Below are positions 1 through 8,974 of a stretch of 64,000 nucleotides of DNA, piece by piece. This DNA is from Singulisphaera sp. GP187 (GTDB lineage Bacteria > Planctomycetota > Phycisphaerae > Phycisphaerales > SM1A02), in the NCBI GenBank assembly GCA_945862215.1, contig CAMAXY010000008.1, forward strand, positions 1-64,000. The letters are read 5' to 3'. The translations under genes were made by a program, and so were the position numbers. How positions within the stretch are numbered: the stretch's first letter is position 1; the number at the start of each line of letters is the position of its first letter. A model generated the notes under the pieces. The model saw nothing but the letters and a program-made list of their open reading frames with translations. It did no database searches and was not told where the DNA came from.

Positions 1-601
1 AGATCCGCTGAAATTTGTTGATTTGAAGGCGTATTCAGATCGTATTGTTCAGGCTCAGAAGCAGACGGGCGAGAATGATGGCGCCCAGACTGGAACTGGA
101 TTTATCAAAGGCCGAAAAGTTGTTATTGCGGTTATGGATTTCACTTTTCTTGCGGGATCGATGGGATCCGTTGTTGGTGAAAAAGTGACGTGCGCGATCG
201 AGCACGCGACTGAAAATGGGTTGCCATTCATCGCCGTCTGTTGCTCCGGCGGAGCGCGCATGCAGGAGTCTGGATTTTCGCTGATGCAGATGGCAAAGAC
301 AAGTGCAGCGCTTGGCAGACTTGATGACGTTGGTGGATTATTCATCTCCGTGCTGACCGACCCAACGACTGGTGGCGTGACGGCAAGCTTTGCAATGCTC
401 GGCGATGTGATCTTTGCAGAACCCAAAGCACTCATCGGATTCGCTGGACCTCGAGTCATCCGACAGACGATTCGCCAAGATCTTCCCGAAGGTTTTCAAA
501 CAAGTGAATTTTTGCTGGATGCGGGTTTCTTAGATCGCATCGTTCACCGTGCGAATCTTCGCAGCGAAATCAGTCGAATCATCGACTATTCGGGCAACTA
601 G
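1..601 (+). CDS. accD: Acetyl-CoA carboxylase carboxyltransferase beta subunit, 5'-truncated
   Basis: The reading frame is already open at the left edge, so only the C-terminal two thirds (about 200 residues) is present; the N-terminal zinc ribbon lies outside the window. The visible part is the crotonase-fold carboxyltransferase domain, recognised by the DPLKF start, the [13 protein letters not shown] segment, the [10 protein letters not shown] oxyanion-hole region and the [11 protein letters not shown] stretch. AccD pairs with AccA to transfer CO2 from carboxybiotin to acetyl-CoA, giving malonyl-CoA for fatty acid synthesis in the cytoplasm. Its TAG stop shares one base with the GTG start of the next gene (TAGTG), so the two are probably translationally coupled. 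Identification is firm. Confidence 0.95.
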   Translation, partial: DPLKFVDLKAYSDRIVQAQKQTGENDGAQTGTGFIKGRKVVIAVMDFTFLAGSMGSVVGEKVTCAIEHATENGLPFIAVCCSGGARMQESGFSLMQMAKTSAALGRLDDVGGLFISVLTDPTTGGVTASFAMLGDVIFAEPKALIGFAGPRVIRQTIRQDLPEGFQTSEFLLDAGFLDRIVHRANLRSEISRIIDYSGN

Positions 602-3600
602 TGCGAACCATCTCGACCGTGCCAACCAATCGGTCGCCCAAGCAAGATATAGGTTTGCTTTCAACGAGGGCTCTCTGGTGTTGTGCCGCACTTTCCCCAA
701 TATGCATGGGACTCGCATTTTCCATCTCTGATTTATGTTGGCCATTGGCCTTCGTCGCACCACTTGGATGGATCGTTCTTGCATCCACACCTGTGCTTCC
801 TCGCCAAGGATGGATCGCCGTCACCATTTGCGCATGGGTGATGTGGATGTGGTTGGAACTCTGGATGATCGATGTCACTGCGCTTGGATATCCGCTTGCG
901 TGTGTCTATCTCTCACTTTATGCACCGCTTGGAATTTGGGTTTTTCGCCGCGCCCGCAGTGGACCAGTCGGACGAAAACTGCCGTTGGCACTGCTCGCAC
1001 CGATTCTTGTTTGTGCAATCGAGTGGTTGAAAGATGTCGTCATTTTCGACGGTTATCCGTGGTACAGCATCGGTCAACCTTTGATCGAGTCGCGGATACT
1101 TTCACAGATCGCCGATTTTGGTGGGGCCGTTTCTGCATCCTTTCTCGTCGTTTGCGTCGGTGGCGCTGCGATCGATCTTCGCGCTTGGATTTATGGTGTG
1201 CGCACGAATGAACTTCGTCGTCATACGATTCTTGGTGGAGGTCTGGCATTATTTATTGTCGCATTCTCATTTGCATATGGCGCATGGAGAGTGCAAGAAA
1301 CGCCGAGTGCATTGATAGAAGGTCCACGCATTCTGGCGGTGCAGACAAATCTGACAACCGACAACAAGATTGGTTGGCCGCGCGAACGTCAACAAAGCGA
1401 TGTGCTGGACTTTGGTCGATTGACACTTTCGCTTGCTGATGCTCAACGCGAACAGGGAAATCGAATTGACCTTGTTGTCTGGCCAGAAACGATGTTGCCT
1501 GGATTTGGATTGGAACCCAAGACAATTGAAACTCTTGTCAGCGGGGGATTTTCTCCAGGCGATCACTTTTCATCTTTCGCCAAGATGCTTGCCAACCGTT
1601 TGGATGCACCAATGTTGATCGGAAGCCCTGCATTTCTTGGACTCCGCGCGGAGAATCAACGCTGGGAGTGGGATCATCAATTTAATAGCGCATATCTCGT
1701 TGAAGGAGAGGCGCCATACCAACGATACGACAAGGTTTTTCTGACGCCGTTTGGAGAGACCATGCCATATATCTCGAAATGGAATTGGTTGGAAGAGCAA
1801 CTCTTGGCGCTCGGCGCGCGCGGAATGACATTCGACCTTGATGCATCGACAGATTTTCGCAGGATTTCTTTCGAGTGGGGAGCAAAGAATAAGAAGCGCG
1901 AAACGATGGAATGTGCGACCCCGATCTGTTTTGAAGACACGGTTCCAGGCATCGTTCGAAATCTGGTCTATGTGAGTGGCTCAAAGAAGGCTGGGATGAT
2001 CGTCAATCTTTCCAATGACGGCTGGTTCGGATTCAGCGACTGGGGGCGACGTCAACACGAGTTGATTGCCCGTTGGCGCTGCATCGAAAATCGCACGCCG
2101 ATGGTTCGAGTTGCGAATACTGGAATTTCTGCTGCGTTTACCAGCGAAGGAGTGGCGATTGATGGAGCAAAGATTCCAGCTCGCACGTTTGGCGGGTTTG
2201 CAGTCACAGTGCAACTTGATCGACGAGAGACATTGTTCGGACGGTGGGGCGATGTACTCTCTCCATCGATGGCATTTCTCGCATTCATCTTTGTCGCGCA
2301 AGGTTTTCGAATTCGATCATGTGAATCAGGCATTGCAAAGGCTGCTCCTTTATTGCTGATCGCTTTGTCAATTTGTGTTTCATTCATCGGTTGCGCTACA
2401 AATTCAAATTCAACTGCGCCTTCCGCTGGAACGTCCACTGGAACTTCTGCTGGAACTTCTTGGAGTTCTCGCCCTGGGCAGAACGATTCGAGCACGCCGC
2501 AAGTGGATACATCCACTTCGCAAGCAAATCAGGCGGCCGCTTCGACAATGGAGAATTCAGTTCAAGCGCAACGCCTCGATGCGCGTGCGAAAGAAAACGC
2601 GCTCCCGACTTCGGTTGTGCAGACTTCTCAGCAAGCGGCATCGGTCGTGCGTTTGGATACGAATGCCCCGCCTGAAAAACTTGCGATTGATCTCCTTCTC
2701 GAAGCGTCTGTAAGTCCTGACGCGATTTATCGTGCTCATTCGCTTGAGGGATTGGAGTCAAGAGTCGCCGTCCTCCAACCAATCGCCTGTCGCCTTCTTG
2801 CGGACCCAAATGCTGGCGTCCGTTTTTCAGCAGCTGTTGTGGTTGGAAAAAAGCGCTTATCTGAATGCACGCAAATTCTCGAACCTCTTCGTCTTGATCC
2901 AGACCCGTCGGTTCGCGCTGCGGCGCTCTACGCATTCGTTCGTTTGGGAAAGACCGTTGACCTAAGTCCTCTCAACGAACTTGTTTCAAGTTCAAATGCT
3001 GAAATTCGCTCGAATACTTTTTTCGTACTCGGTGAATTGAAAAATCCTTCTGCGATTCCGTTGGTCGAAAGTGTCGTGGGTCGACGACTTCTTGGAGTCG
3101 ATCAAGCACGCGCTCGGATCGTTGATCTTCAGGCTGCAGAAGCGATGGCGAAGATGGGTGACTACCGTCAATTCGATCCGATTCGAGCCGCACTTTTCGC
3201 ACCGAGCGAGCAATCGGAAGTCGTTGCGCTTGCATGCCAAATGGTCGGAGAGACGAATGACCGCGGTGCACGCGGACACTTGATAGGCCTCTGGAATGGT
3301 CGTGGTCCACTGGAAAAACCAATCGAAATTCGTCTCATCGCAGGCGCTGCCCTCGCGCGAATTGGCGAGCCAAATCTCGAGCCAATCATGCAACTTTGTC
3401 AGGTTGCTGCTAAGGATTCGGCGCCGACGATTCGGGCTCAGGCTGCCGCAACATTGGGCTGGGTCGGTGGGAAGCGTGCGCTTGATGCTCTTGCTCCGCT
3501 CCTGAGAGATCCATACGCAATGGTGCGATTGTCGGCTGCTTCTGCATATTTGCGGGCATCCCCAGACCCAAGTTCGTCAGACGTTTCTGCGGTATTCGAT

Positions 3601-3615
3601 GCAAATGTTCGTTGA
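601..3615 (+). CDS. lnt: Apolipoprotein N-acyltransferase fused to a HEAT-repeat domain
   Basis: The first ~580 residues are a complete Lnt: several N-terminal membrane segments, then a nitrilase-like domain with the expected triad Glu296 (WPET), Lys378 (YDK) and Cys443 (PICFED), plus NLSNDGWFG, then a last membrane helix. Lnt adds the third acyl chain to lipoprotein N-termini at the outer face of the inner membrane. Instead of ending, the frame runs through a second hydrophobic stretch that ends in a lipobox-like SFIGC (Cys598), a Ser/Thr/Gly-rich linker with repeated AGTS units, and about 300 residues of helical HEAT-type repeats. No stop or ATG separates the parts. Usual Lnt length is about 500 residues; this is 1004. 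A separate lipoprotein starting at a TTG near 2353 is possible. The GTG start follows the accD stop directly. Confidence 0.9.
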   Translation: MRTISTVPTNRSPKQDIGLLSTRALWCCAALSPICMGLAFSISDLCWPLAFVAPLGWIVLASTPVLPRQGWIAVTICAWVMWMWLELWMIDVTALGYPLACVYLSLYAPLGIWVFRRARSGPVGRKLPLALLAPILVCAIEWLKDVVIFDGYPWYSIGQPLIESRILSQIADFGGAVSASFLVVCVGGAAIDLRAWIYGVRTNELRRHTILGGGLALFIVAFSFAYGAWRVQETPSALIEGPRILAVQTNLTTDNKIGWPRERQQSDVLDFGRLTLSLADAQREQGNRIDLVVWPETMLPGFGLEPKTIETLVSGGFSPGDHFSSFAKMLANRLDAPMLIGSPAFLGLRAENQRWEWDHQFNSAYLVEGEAPYQRYDKVFLTPFGETMPYISKWNWLEEQLLALGARGMTFDLDASTDFRRISFEWGAKNKKRETMECATPICFEDTVPGIVRNLVYVSGSKKAGMIVNLSNDGWFGFSDWGRRQHELIARWRCIENRTPMVRVANTGISAAFTSEGVAIDGAKIPARTFGGFAVTVQLDRRETLFGRWGDVLSPSMAFLAFIFVAQGFRIRSCESGIAKAAPLLLIALSICVSFIGCATNSNSTAPSAGTSTGTSAGTSWSSRPGQNDSSTPQVDTSTSQANQAAASTMENSVQAQRLDARAKENALPTSVVQTSQQAASVVRLDTNAPPEKLAIDLLLEASVSPDAIYRAHSLEGLESRVAVLQPIACRLLADPNAGVRFSAAVVVGKKRLSECTQILEPLRLDPDPSVRAAALYAFVRLGKTVDLSPLNELVSSSNAEIRSNTFFVLGELKNPSAIPLVESVVGRRLLGVDQARARIVDLQAAEAMAKMGDYRQFDPIRAALFAPSEQSEVVALACQMVGETNDRGARGHLIGLWNGRGPLEKPIEIRLIAGAALARIGEPNLEPIMQLCQVAAKDSAPTIRAQAAATLGWVGGKRALDALAPLLRDPYAMVRLSAASAYLRASPDPSSSDVSAVFDANVR

Positions 3616-3640
3616 CATGGCTTCGATTGGGAGGTAAAAC

Positions 3641-4621
3641 ATGAACCGTTCTGTTTCGCAGCGTCTGTTGCGCCTCAGCATCTGCAAGTTTCATTTGTTT
3701 TACATCAAACTAAACAAGGTCAATCAAGTGCATATTCTTACGAAAGTCTTTGTTGTTCTCGTTTCCCTTCTCGCAATTGCTTTGGTTCCTCTCGCTGCAG
3801 TTCAGGCAAGTAATCAATCTGTCTTACGCCAACAGATCAAAGACAAAGATGTTCAAGTGAGTGCCGCTCGAAGTGAGTTGGATACTGAACGCGCGCTTCG
3901 TGCGAAGGCGGAGAATGACACTGCGTTGCAGATCAAGGATCTTGATGCCGAGAAAAATCGCCTGCAGAGTGACTTGGCGCAGAACGGTTTGCGTGTGCGA
4001 AGTCTGGAGGCCGACATCGCTCAGTCAAAGATTCGACTTGCCAGTCTTGAGCAAACGATCGCAGTCACGATGGATGTAGATCGCGCGAAGACTGAGTTGA
4101 CGAAAACGCTCAGCGGAGAATTGGACAAACAGCGAACAATGTTGACTGATTGCGAAGGGATCAGAATCGCTATCGAGCAGAAGCTAGGCAAGACGGACAG
4201 CGATCTTCGTGTTGCGCAAGAAGCGCTTGGTGATCTCAAAGAGCAAATCGCGTCCCTGTCGAGCGAGAAGGTCAAGTCCGATCAAGTCGTTCAAAGTTTC
4301 ACTGCGAAATTTGGTCCGTCTGATAGTGACTCGGGTTCGTCAACTGCTGCAGCGCCAATTCCAGATAGAAATGTTTCTGCTTCAATTGTCAATGTTCGCC
4401 GAACCGATAATCAGGTCTATGCCGAGATTGATGCTGGAAGCCGAGACGGCGTGAAACTTGGTTGGACAATGACGATTGGAGACGGTTCGAGATTTATCGG
4501 AAAACTAAAAATCACCTCCGTTGATGTCAACAAGTCTGTAGGAACAGTTGAACTAGAAGATGTTGCTGCTCGAGGAGCTGTGCGCGCCGGTCAAAAAGTG
4601 ACCATCCGAAAGGGGCAGTGA
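3641..4621 (+). CDS. Membrane-anchored coiled-coil protein with MreC-like C-terminal domain
   Basis: No named family was recognised with certainty. The 326-residue product has one N-terminal hydrophobic segment (about residues 33-56), then a long heptad-type coiled coil (about 60-230) and a glycine-rich beta domain (about 245-326). That last part contains DAGSRDGVKLGW and GDGSRFIGKL, which matches the pattern of the beta domain of the MreC encoded 1.6 kb downstream (NVGTQQGIAAGD, IVGRI). I infer a periplasmic scaffold working with the Mre elongation machinery. The ATG is chosen because GGGAGGT lies 5 bases upstream; an alternative GTG at 3728 would give a cleaner signal peptide. The gene is 25 bases after lnt and 6 before the next gene. 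Confidence 0.8.
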   Translation: MNRSVSQRLLRLSICKFHLFYIKLNKVNQVHILTKVFVVLVSLLAIALVPLAAVQASNQSVLRQQIKDKDVQVSAARSELDTERALRAKAENDTALQIKDLDAEKNRLQSDLAQNGLRVRSLEADIAQSKIRLASLEQTIAVTMDVDRAKTELTKTLSGELDKQRTMLTDCEGIRIAIEQKLGKTDSDLRVAQEALGDLKEQIASLSSEKVKSDQVVQSFTAKFGPSDSDSGSSTAAAPIPDRNVSASIVNVRRTDNQVYAEIDAGSRDGVKLGWTMTIGDGSRFIGKLKITSVDVNKSVGTVELEDVAARGAVRAGQKVTIRKGQ

Positions 4622-4627
4622 GTTTTC

Positions 4628-5023
4628 ATGGCTTTCTTTGGAATTGGTAAGAAGACTCCAAAGGCTGGCAAAGAACCTGCCGCCCCAGTTGCACTAGATG
4701 ATGGCGCAATGGAATTTGGCGATGCTGCGCCAATGGTTGTGACTCCTGCGAAGAAGGGTAGATTTGGATTCGGTGGCGGCAAATCAGGCGGCAAATCAGG
4801 CGGCAAGATCGCTGGCGCTCAGAAAGCTGCAAAGACAAAAGCATCCGCTGCAAAGCCAAAGTCGAAAGGCGCGAGCGGCGAACTAAATATTTACACAGGC
4901 ATCTTGGCTGCAGCAGTCGTTGCGCTTGCCGCAGGATGTGTGTTTATTGCTATGGATAATCTGTCCGGAGTTTTGGGTACGAATGATGAAGGAAATCCGT
5001 TTGCGGTGATCTCTTCGCGCTGA
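4628..5023 (+). CDS. Small Lys/Gly-rich single-span membrane protein, unknown function
   Basis: I do not recognise this 131-residue protein. The N-terminal ~85 residues are rich in Lys, Gly, Ala and Pro, begin MAFFGIGKKTPK and contain a GGKSGGKSGGK tandem. One transmembrane helix follows (about 92-112, YTGILAAAVVALAAGCVFIA) with a short acidic tail. The topology is probably a basic cytoplasmic tail and a short outer tail. It sits between the coiled-coil protein and mreB in the same direction, with 6 bases to the gene before and about 40 to mreB, so a role in cell-envelope or cell-shape work is a guess from position only. Confidence 0.7.
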   Translation: MAFFGIGKKTPKAGKEPAAPVALDDGAMEFGDAAPMVVTPAKKGRFGFGGGKSGGKSGGKIAGAQKAAKTKASAAKPKSKGASGELNIYTGILAAAVVALAAGCVFIAMDNLSGVLGTNDEGNPFAVISSR

Positions 5024-5062
5024 AGAACACCGAAAAATACTTAGCCCAAGGAGGGGCTTCAT

Positions 5063-6130
5063 ATGAGTCTAGATAAAATGATGGGTTGGTTTAGCGTGGA
5101 TATGGGTATCGACCTTGGTACTTGCAACACGCTTGTATGCGTTCGCGGAGAGGGAATCGTGCTGAACGAACCTTCTGTCGTTGCAGTGCGAAAAGGAACA
5201 AATCAAGTCTTGATGAACGGGACGGCCGTGGGATTCGCTGCGAAAGAGATGCTTGGTCGCACCCCTGGATCCATTCAAGCCATTCGCCCATTGAAGGATG
5301 GAGTGATCTCCGACTTCGAAATCACAGAGGCGATGTTGAAGTACTTCATCCAGAAGGTCATGGGGCGCAGCAGGATTTTCGGACCGCGCGTGGTGATCTC
5401 AATTCCATCTGGAATTACTGCAGTCGAAAAGCGAGCGGTATTGGATAGCGCAGAGCGTGCAGGCGCACGCAAAGTGTATTTGCTCGAAGAGCCTATGGCC
5501 GCAGCGATGGGTGCCAAGTTGCCTTTCGATGACGCGGTTGCCAGCATGGTCGTCGATATCGGCGGTGGAACAAGCGAAATTGCGATCCTTAGTTTGGCTG
5601 ATATCGCAAAGGCTTCCAGTTTGCGAGTCGCAGGCGACGACTTTGACGAAGCGATCATCCAATATCTTGAAGAGAAGCGCGGAATTCGTGTTGGCGAGCA
5701 GACCGCTGAACAGATCAAGATTCGAATCGGCAGTGCATGGCCGCTTCAAGAAGAACTTGCAATGAAAGTTCGTGGTCGCGATGTTGCAACAGGATTGCCT
5801 CGGCAGATCGAAGTCAATTCTGTAGAGGTGCGCGATGCACTCGCAGACCCATTGAAGAAGATTGCAGATGAAGTTGTGAAGACACTTCGCGAAGCTGATC
5901 CGGAACTTGCTGCAGATCTTTGCAACCCAGAACTCGAACATAATGGAATCACTGTTGCAGGCGGCGGAGCGCTCTTGCGCGGGATTGATCAGATGCTGGC
6001 AAGCCGAACAGGGCTCACAGTAAAGATTGCTGATGATCCATTGACGTGCGTTGCCCGTGGAACGGCTGAGTACCTCGAGAATCTCGAACAGTACAAGTCG
6101 ATTCTCGAGTCCAATGTCGAAGAACTTTGA
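5063..6130 (+). CDS. mreB: Rod-shape-determining actin homologue MreB
   Basis: MreB forms ATP-dependent filaments under the inner membrane and positions the wall-elongation complex. The 355-residue product has normal family length and the actin-fold signatures: DLGTCNTLVCVRGEG (phosphate 1 loop), EEPMAAAMGA, VVDIGGGTSEIA (phosphate 2) and TVAGGGALLRG (adenosine). The ATG is preceded by a strong AAGGAGGGG ribosome site, the best in this part of the window, consistent with high expression. mreC and mreD follow, separated from mreB by a 114-base gap holding a short tandem repeat. Presence of MreB supports a peptidoglycan-building, non-coccoid or shape-controlled cell. Confidence 0.97.
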   Translation: MSLDKMMGWFSVDMGIDLGTCNTLVCVRGEGIVLNEPSVVAVRKGTNQVLMNGTAVGFAAKEMLGRTPGSIQAIRPLKDGVISDFEITEAMLKYFIQKVMGRSRIFGPRVVISIPSGITAVEKRAVLDSAERAGARKVYLLEEPMAAAMGAKLPFDDAVASMVVDIGGGTSEIAILSLADIAKASSLRVAGDDFDEAIIQYLEEKRGIRVGEQTAEQIKIRIGSAWPLQEELAMKVRGRDVATGLPRQIEVNSVEVRDALADPLKKIADEVVKTLREADPELAADLCNPELEHNGITVAGGGALLRGIDQMLASRTGLTVKIADDPLTCVARGTAEYLENLEQYKSILESNVEEL

Positions 6131-6171
6131 GTTTGGCAGGCAAGAACTCTGGCTCGTGAGCGAGCGAGTTT

Positions 6172-6219
6172 GTCTGGGATTTTGTCTGGGATTTTGTCTG
6201 GGATTTTGTCTGGGATTTT
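6172..6219. repeat. Tandem repeat, four perfect copies of a 12-bp unit
   Basis: Four identical copies of GTCTGGGATTTT lie end to end in the gap between the mreB stop and the mreC start. The unit length is a multiple of three but no gene uses the region. The repeat does not form a hairpin. It resembles in length the 12-bp repeat seen after the photolyase gene (23938-23973), though the sequences differ. Copy number is likely to vary between strains. Confidence 0.95.
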
Positions 6220-6244
6220 CGCGCATTGGAGATAGGTTCTAGAC

Positions 6245-7090
6245 GTGCGACGAATCCCACCAATCGCATTGGTTGTTGCATTCGTGGTGATGCTGGGACT
6301 TTTCCCGACTCGGTGGATCGCACCGCTGACGGCAGACTTGTCGTCAATTCTTTGGGTTCCATTATCACCCATCTCTCACGCGACGACTGCGATGCGCTTA
6401 TGGCTTCGTCCAAGAACTGCCGCATCGACCGAGGGCGACGCGGCGATCCTTGCAGATCGAGATTATTACCGAGGCTTGTGGCACGCAGAACAAATTCTTG
6501 TTCAAGAATTGGAAAAAAAGTTAAATACCTATGAAGTGGTCTCTGGTCAAACGAAAAGCGGTGGAGCAGTCAGGCTTGCTGCTGCCAATGTGCTCTCGCG
6601 AACGCCAGGCGCTGGAGGAGTTGCGCTGAAGTTGAATGTGGGAACTCAACAGGGGATTGCCGCAGGCGACATTGCAATCATTGATGGAGATGCGATTGTT
6701 GGTCGAATCGCCCCCGAAGTTGGTGCTGTGTCTAGCACGGTGTTGTCCGTGGGAAATCGAGCGATTGGTCGGATCGATGGTTATGTCGTTCCTGTGAATC
6801 AAGAAAAATCAAAGAGGCCTCAGGTCATCGCAGTCCAGTTGCTTCCAGATGGAAAAGGAGATCTTCGAGGAGACATTGATCTCGGATCGTCTGCGCGACC
6901 TGGCGATATCGTGCGTGTAAAAGATCCTGCGTGGCCTGCAGGCGCTCAAGGGATGCGTCTTGGGGTGGTTGTGGAAATCAAACGCAAGGATGCGCAACCG
7001 CTGCGAGGAGAAGTCATCGTGCGGCCTGCAGTCGACCCCAATATGGTTGGCGAACTCGTTGTCAAACTTTCGCAGGAAACGCAACCATGA
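6245..7090 (+). CDS. mreC: Rod-shape-determining protein MreC
   Basis: MreC is a bitopic inner-membrane protein whose periplasmic part links MreB filaments to the wall synthases. The 281-residue product has an N-terminal membrane helix (about residues 7-25), a helical stretch with ELEKKL near residue 90 and a two-part beta domain containing LNVGTQQGIAAGD, VVGRI-like and VGNRAIGRI segments. The start is GTG just after the tandem repeat; no strong ribosome site is visible. The stop overlaps the ATG of mreD by four bases (ATGA), so translation is coupled. Confidence 0.92.
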   Translation: MRRIPPIALVVAFVVMLGLFPTRWIAPLTADLSSILWVPLSPISHATTAMRLWLRPRTAASTEGDAAILADRDYYRGLWHAEQILVQELEKKLNTYEVVSGQTKSGGAVRLAAANVLSRTPGAGGVALKLNVGTQQGIAAGDIAIIDGDAIVGRIAPEVGAVSSTVLSVGNRAIGRIDGYVVPVNQEKSKRPQVIAVQLLPDGKGDLRGDIDLGSSARPGDIVRVKDPAWPAGAQGMRLGVVVEIKRKDAQPLRGEVIVRPAVDPNMVGELVVKLSQETQP

Positions 7091-7677
7091 AATGGATTGT
7101 CGCAATTCCGATCTTGTTCGTCGCCTTGGTCTTGGATGTTTCTTTTATGCCCGTCTTTGAATTGGTCGGAATCACGCCACGATTGGTTGTTGTGGTCGTT
7201 GCATTCGCAGCAATGCATGTTGATGGACCAATTGTGCGCTGGTTCGCTCTGCTTGCTGGATTTCTCATGGATCTTTCGGAGCCATCGTTGTCTGGCCCGC
7301 GCGCGCCGCTTTATCTCATCGGTCCATCGACTCTGGGAATGCTTTTCGGTGTTGAAGCGGTTCTCTCCATCCGTGGCGTATTGGTTCGAAAAAATCCATT
7401 ATCAGTCGGCGCCATGTCGCTTCTTTTGAGTCTGACAAGCGGACTCTTCTGGACGGCGTGGTGGGCGCTTCGTTCGTGGTACCCAGATTCTCCGCCGCCT
7501 TGGGGAGATGGATCGGCGCTTCGCGAATTAGGCACGCAATTTCTCGGATCAGTTTCAACTGGATTTTGCGGGATTCCAGTTGGTTTTCTCTTGCTTCACT
7601 TTTCGGGTGCGTGGGGATTTCCATCTGTTCTGGCTCGTGCCCGAACGCAGGGTGGACAGGCTCGGATCATTCGCTAG
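7087..7677 (+). CDS. mreD: Rod-shape-determining membrane protein MreD
   Basis: A very hydrophobic 196-residue protein with about five or six membrane helices, starting MKWIVAIPILFVALVLD. Position directly after mreC, size and topology all fit MreD, the integral membrane partner of MreC. The frame is open further upstream, but the ATG at 7087 overlaps the mreC stop in an ATGA junction and begins the first membrane helix, so this start is preferred. rodA and the elongation transpeptidase gene, which often follow mreD, are not next; a GlmU-like gene comes instead. Confidence 0.85.
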   Translation: MKWIVAIPILFVALVLDVSFMPVFELVGITPRLVVVVVAFAAMHVDGPIVRWFALLAGFLMDLSEPSLSGPRAPLYLIGPSTLGMLFGVEAVLSIRGVLVRKNPLSVGAMSLLLSLTSGLFWTAWWALRSWYPDSPPPWGDGSALRELGTQFLGSVSTGFCGIPVGFLLLHFSGAWGFPSVLARARTQGGQARIIR

Positions 7678-7689
7678 TAAAGTGTGCCT

Positions 7690-8940
7690 ATGAAATCGAC
7701 AGGGACAATTGTGGTGCTCTTCGATGATTGTCTGTCGCGGTTTGGACCGCTCGCAGATTTAAGGGCAACATTTGAACAGCGCTTGGGAGTTCTGACATGT
7801 GTCGAACGAACAATGCTTGTGCTCGGTCGAGTTGATGCTCTCTTTCCACCGGATTACCTTGCAGCGGTCGTGACGGAGCGGCTTCTGTCGAATAAGACAT
7901 TCGTGGGAAGATTGCCGCCGCATGCACAAGAAGTTTTATTGATCAATGGCGCACTCGATTCACTCGATGATTCGGCAACTCTGGCTCTTGGAGAAGCGAT
8001 CGTGACTTCGGATGGTCGTGTTGCGATGGCTCGAATGTTGGTCAAGGATGCAGAACGCTTCTTGGAACATCCAGGTGATGCCAGTCGACTTGCGCGGACT
8101 GTCGTTCGCCGACCGATCGCACGAGGGCAAATTATTCGCGCTCCGTGGGATCTTCTTGGACGATTGGAACAGAGCATTCCCGCTGACATCGCACTTATGA
8201 ATCGAACAGGGGAGTTGAATGATCGAAGTGCAGCAGGAGTGATTCGGTTTGGGCATCATGCTTTGTTGATGGACCCAACTGCGCGTGTGCTTCCTGGAGC
8301 GATCATCGATACAACCGAGGGTCCAGTTTTATTGGCGCACGGAGCAACGATCCGACCTGGTGCGGTGGTCAGCGGACCAGTTGCGCTGCTGGAAAATTCG
8401 ACCATCGTTGACCGCGCGCAAATCAAAGCAAGAACGGTCATTGGTCCTGATTGCAAAGTCGGTGGAGAAGTGGGTTCGACGGTGTTTTATGGTCATTCAA
8501 ACAAAGCGCACGAAGGTCATTTGGGTGATGCACTCGTGGGTGAATGGGTGAATATCGGAGCAGGCACTTGCAGTTCGAATCTCCTCAACACATATGGCGA
8601 AGTCACTTCTCGTTTGGATGCTGCAGGAAGCAATGAAAAGACTGGGCGTACCTTTTATGGGGGAGTGATCGGCGATCATGCAAAGTTTGCAATCTTGGTT
8701 GCGCTGAATACGGGATCGACGATTGGCACTGGAGCGATGGTCGCCGTTGCAAGGCCACCAACATTTGTCGATCGATTCGCTTGGTTGACTCCTGAGAGGT
8801 CCCAGTCGTATCGCTTCAATCGATTTGAAACCACGTTACGCGCTGTGATGGCTCGACGAGATCGTGTTCCAGGCGAGGCATATCTCGCGCGTCTGAGCGC
8901 ACTTCATGAAGCACATGCAAGCCGCGCAGGCCTAGAATGA
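7690..8940 (+). CDS. GlmU-like sugar-1-phosphate nucleotidyltransferase/acetyltransferase
   Basis: The protein fits the alternative GlmU-like group known from Bacteroidetes and relatives: an N-terminal nucleotidyltransferase-like part with FDD near the start, RVDALFPPDYLAAVV and FVGRLPPHAQE, and a C-terminal left-handed beta-helix (about residues 190-370) with hexapeptide spacing such as LLAHGATIRPGAVVSGPV and FYGGVIGDHAKFAIL. The expected role is UDP-GlcNAc formation or a related amino-sugar nucleotide step feeding peptidoglycan. The frame also permits a GTG two codons earlier (7684); the ATG is preferred. It follows mreD by 12 bases, which fits a cell-wall operon. Exact substrate is uncertain. 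Confidence 0.8.
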   Translation: MKSTGTIVVLFDDCLSRFGPLADLRATFEQRLGVLTCVERTMLVLGRVDALFPPDYLAAVVTERLLSNKTFVGRLPPHAQEVLLINGALDSLDDSATLALGEAIVTSDGRVAMARMLVKDAERFLEHPGDASRLARTVVRRPIARGQIIRAPWDLLGRLEQSIPADIALMNRTGELNDRSAAGVIRFGHHALLMDPTARVLPGAIIDTTEGPVLLAHGATIRPGAVVSGPVALLENSTIVDRAQIKARTVIGPDCKVGGEVGSTVFYGHSNKAHEGHLGDALVGEWVNIGAGTCSSNLLNTYGEVTSRLDAAGSNEKTGRTFYGGVIGDHAKFAILVALNTGSTIGTGAMVAVARPPTFVDRFAWLTPERSQSYRFNRFETTLRAVMARRDRVPGEAYLARLSALHEAHASRAGLE

Positions 8941-8974
8941 TTCGCCAATATTTTTCCTAGGCGATCCATTCACT

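Noticed and set aside
5399-6226. Minus-strand frame of 275 codons opposite mreB
   Set aside because: It is the antisense shadow of mreB plus the tandem repeat, without family likeness.
6931-7086. Longer N-terminus for MreD
   Set aside because: It would overlap mreC in a different frame by more than 150 bases; the ATGA junction at 7087 is the better start.
8920-8974. Possible terminator after the GlmU-like gene
   Set aside because: GCCTAG and CTAGGC are complementary but the loop is over 20 bases and no T run follows the stem.
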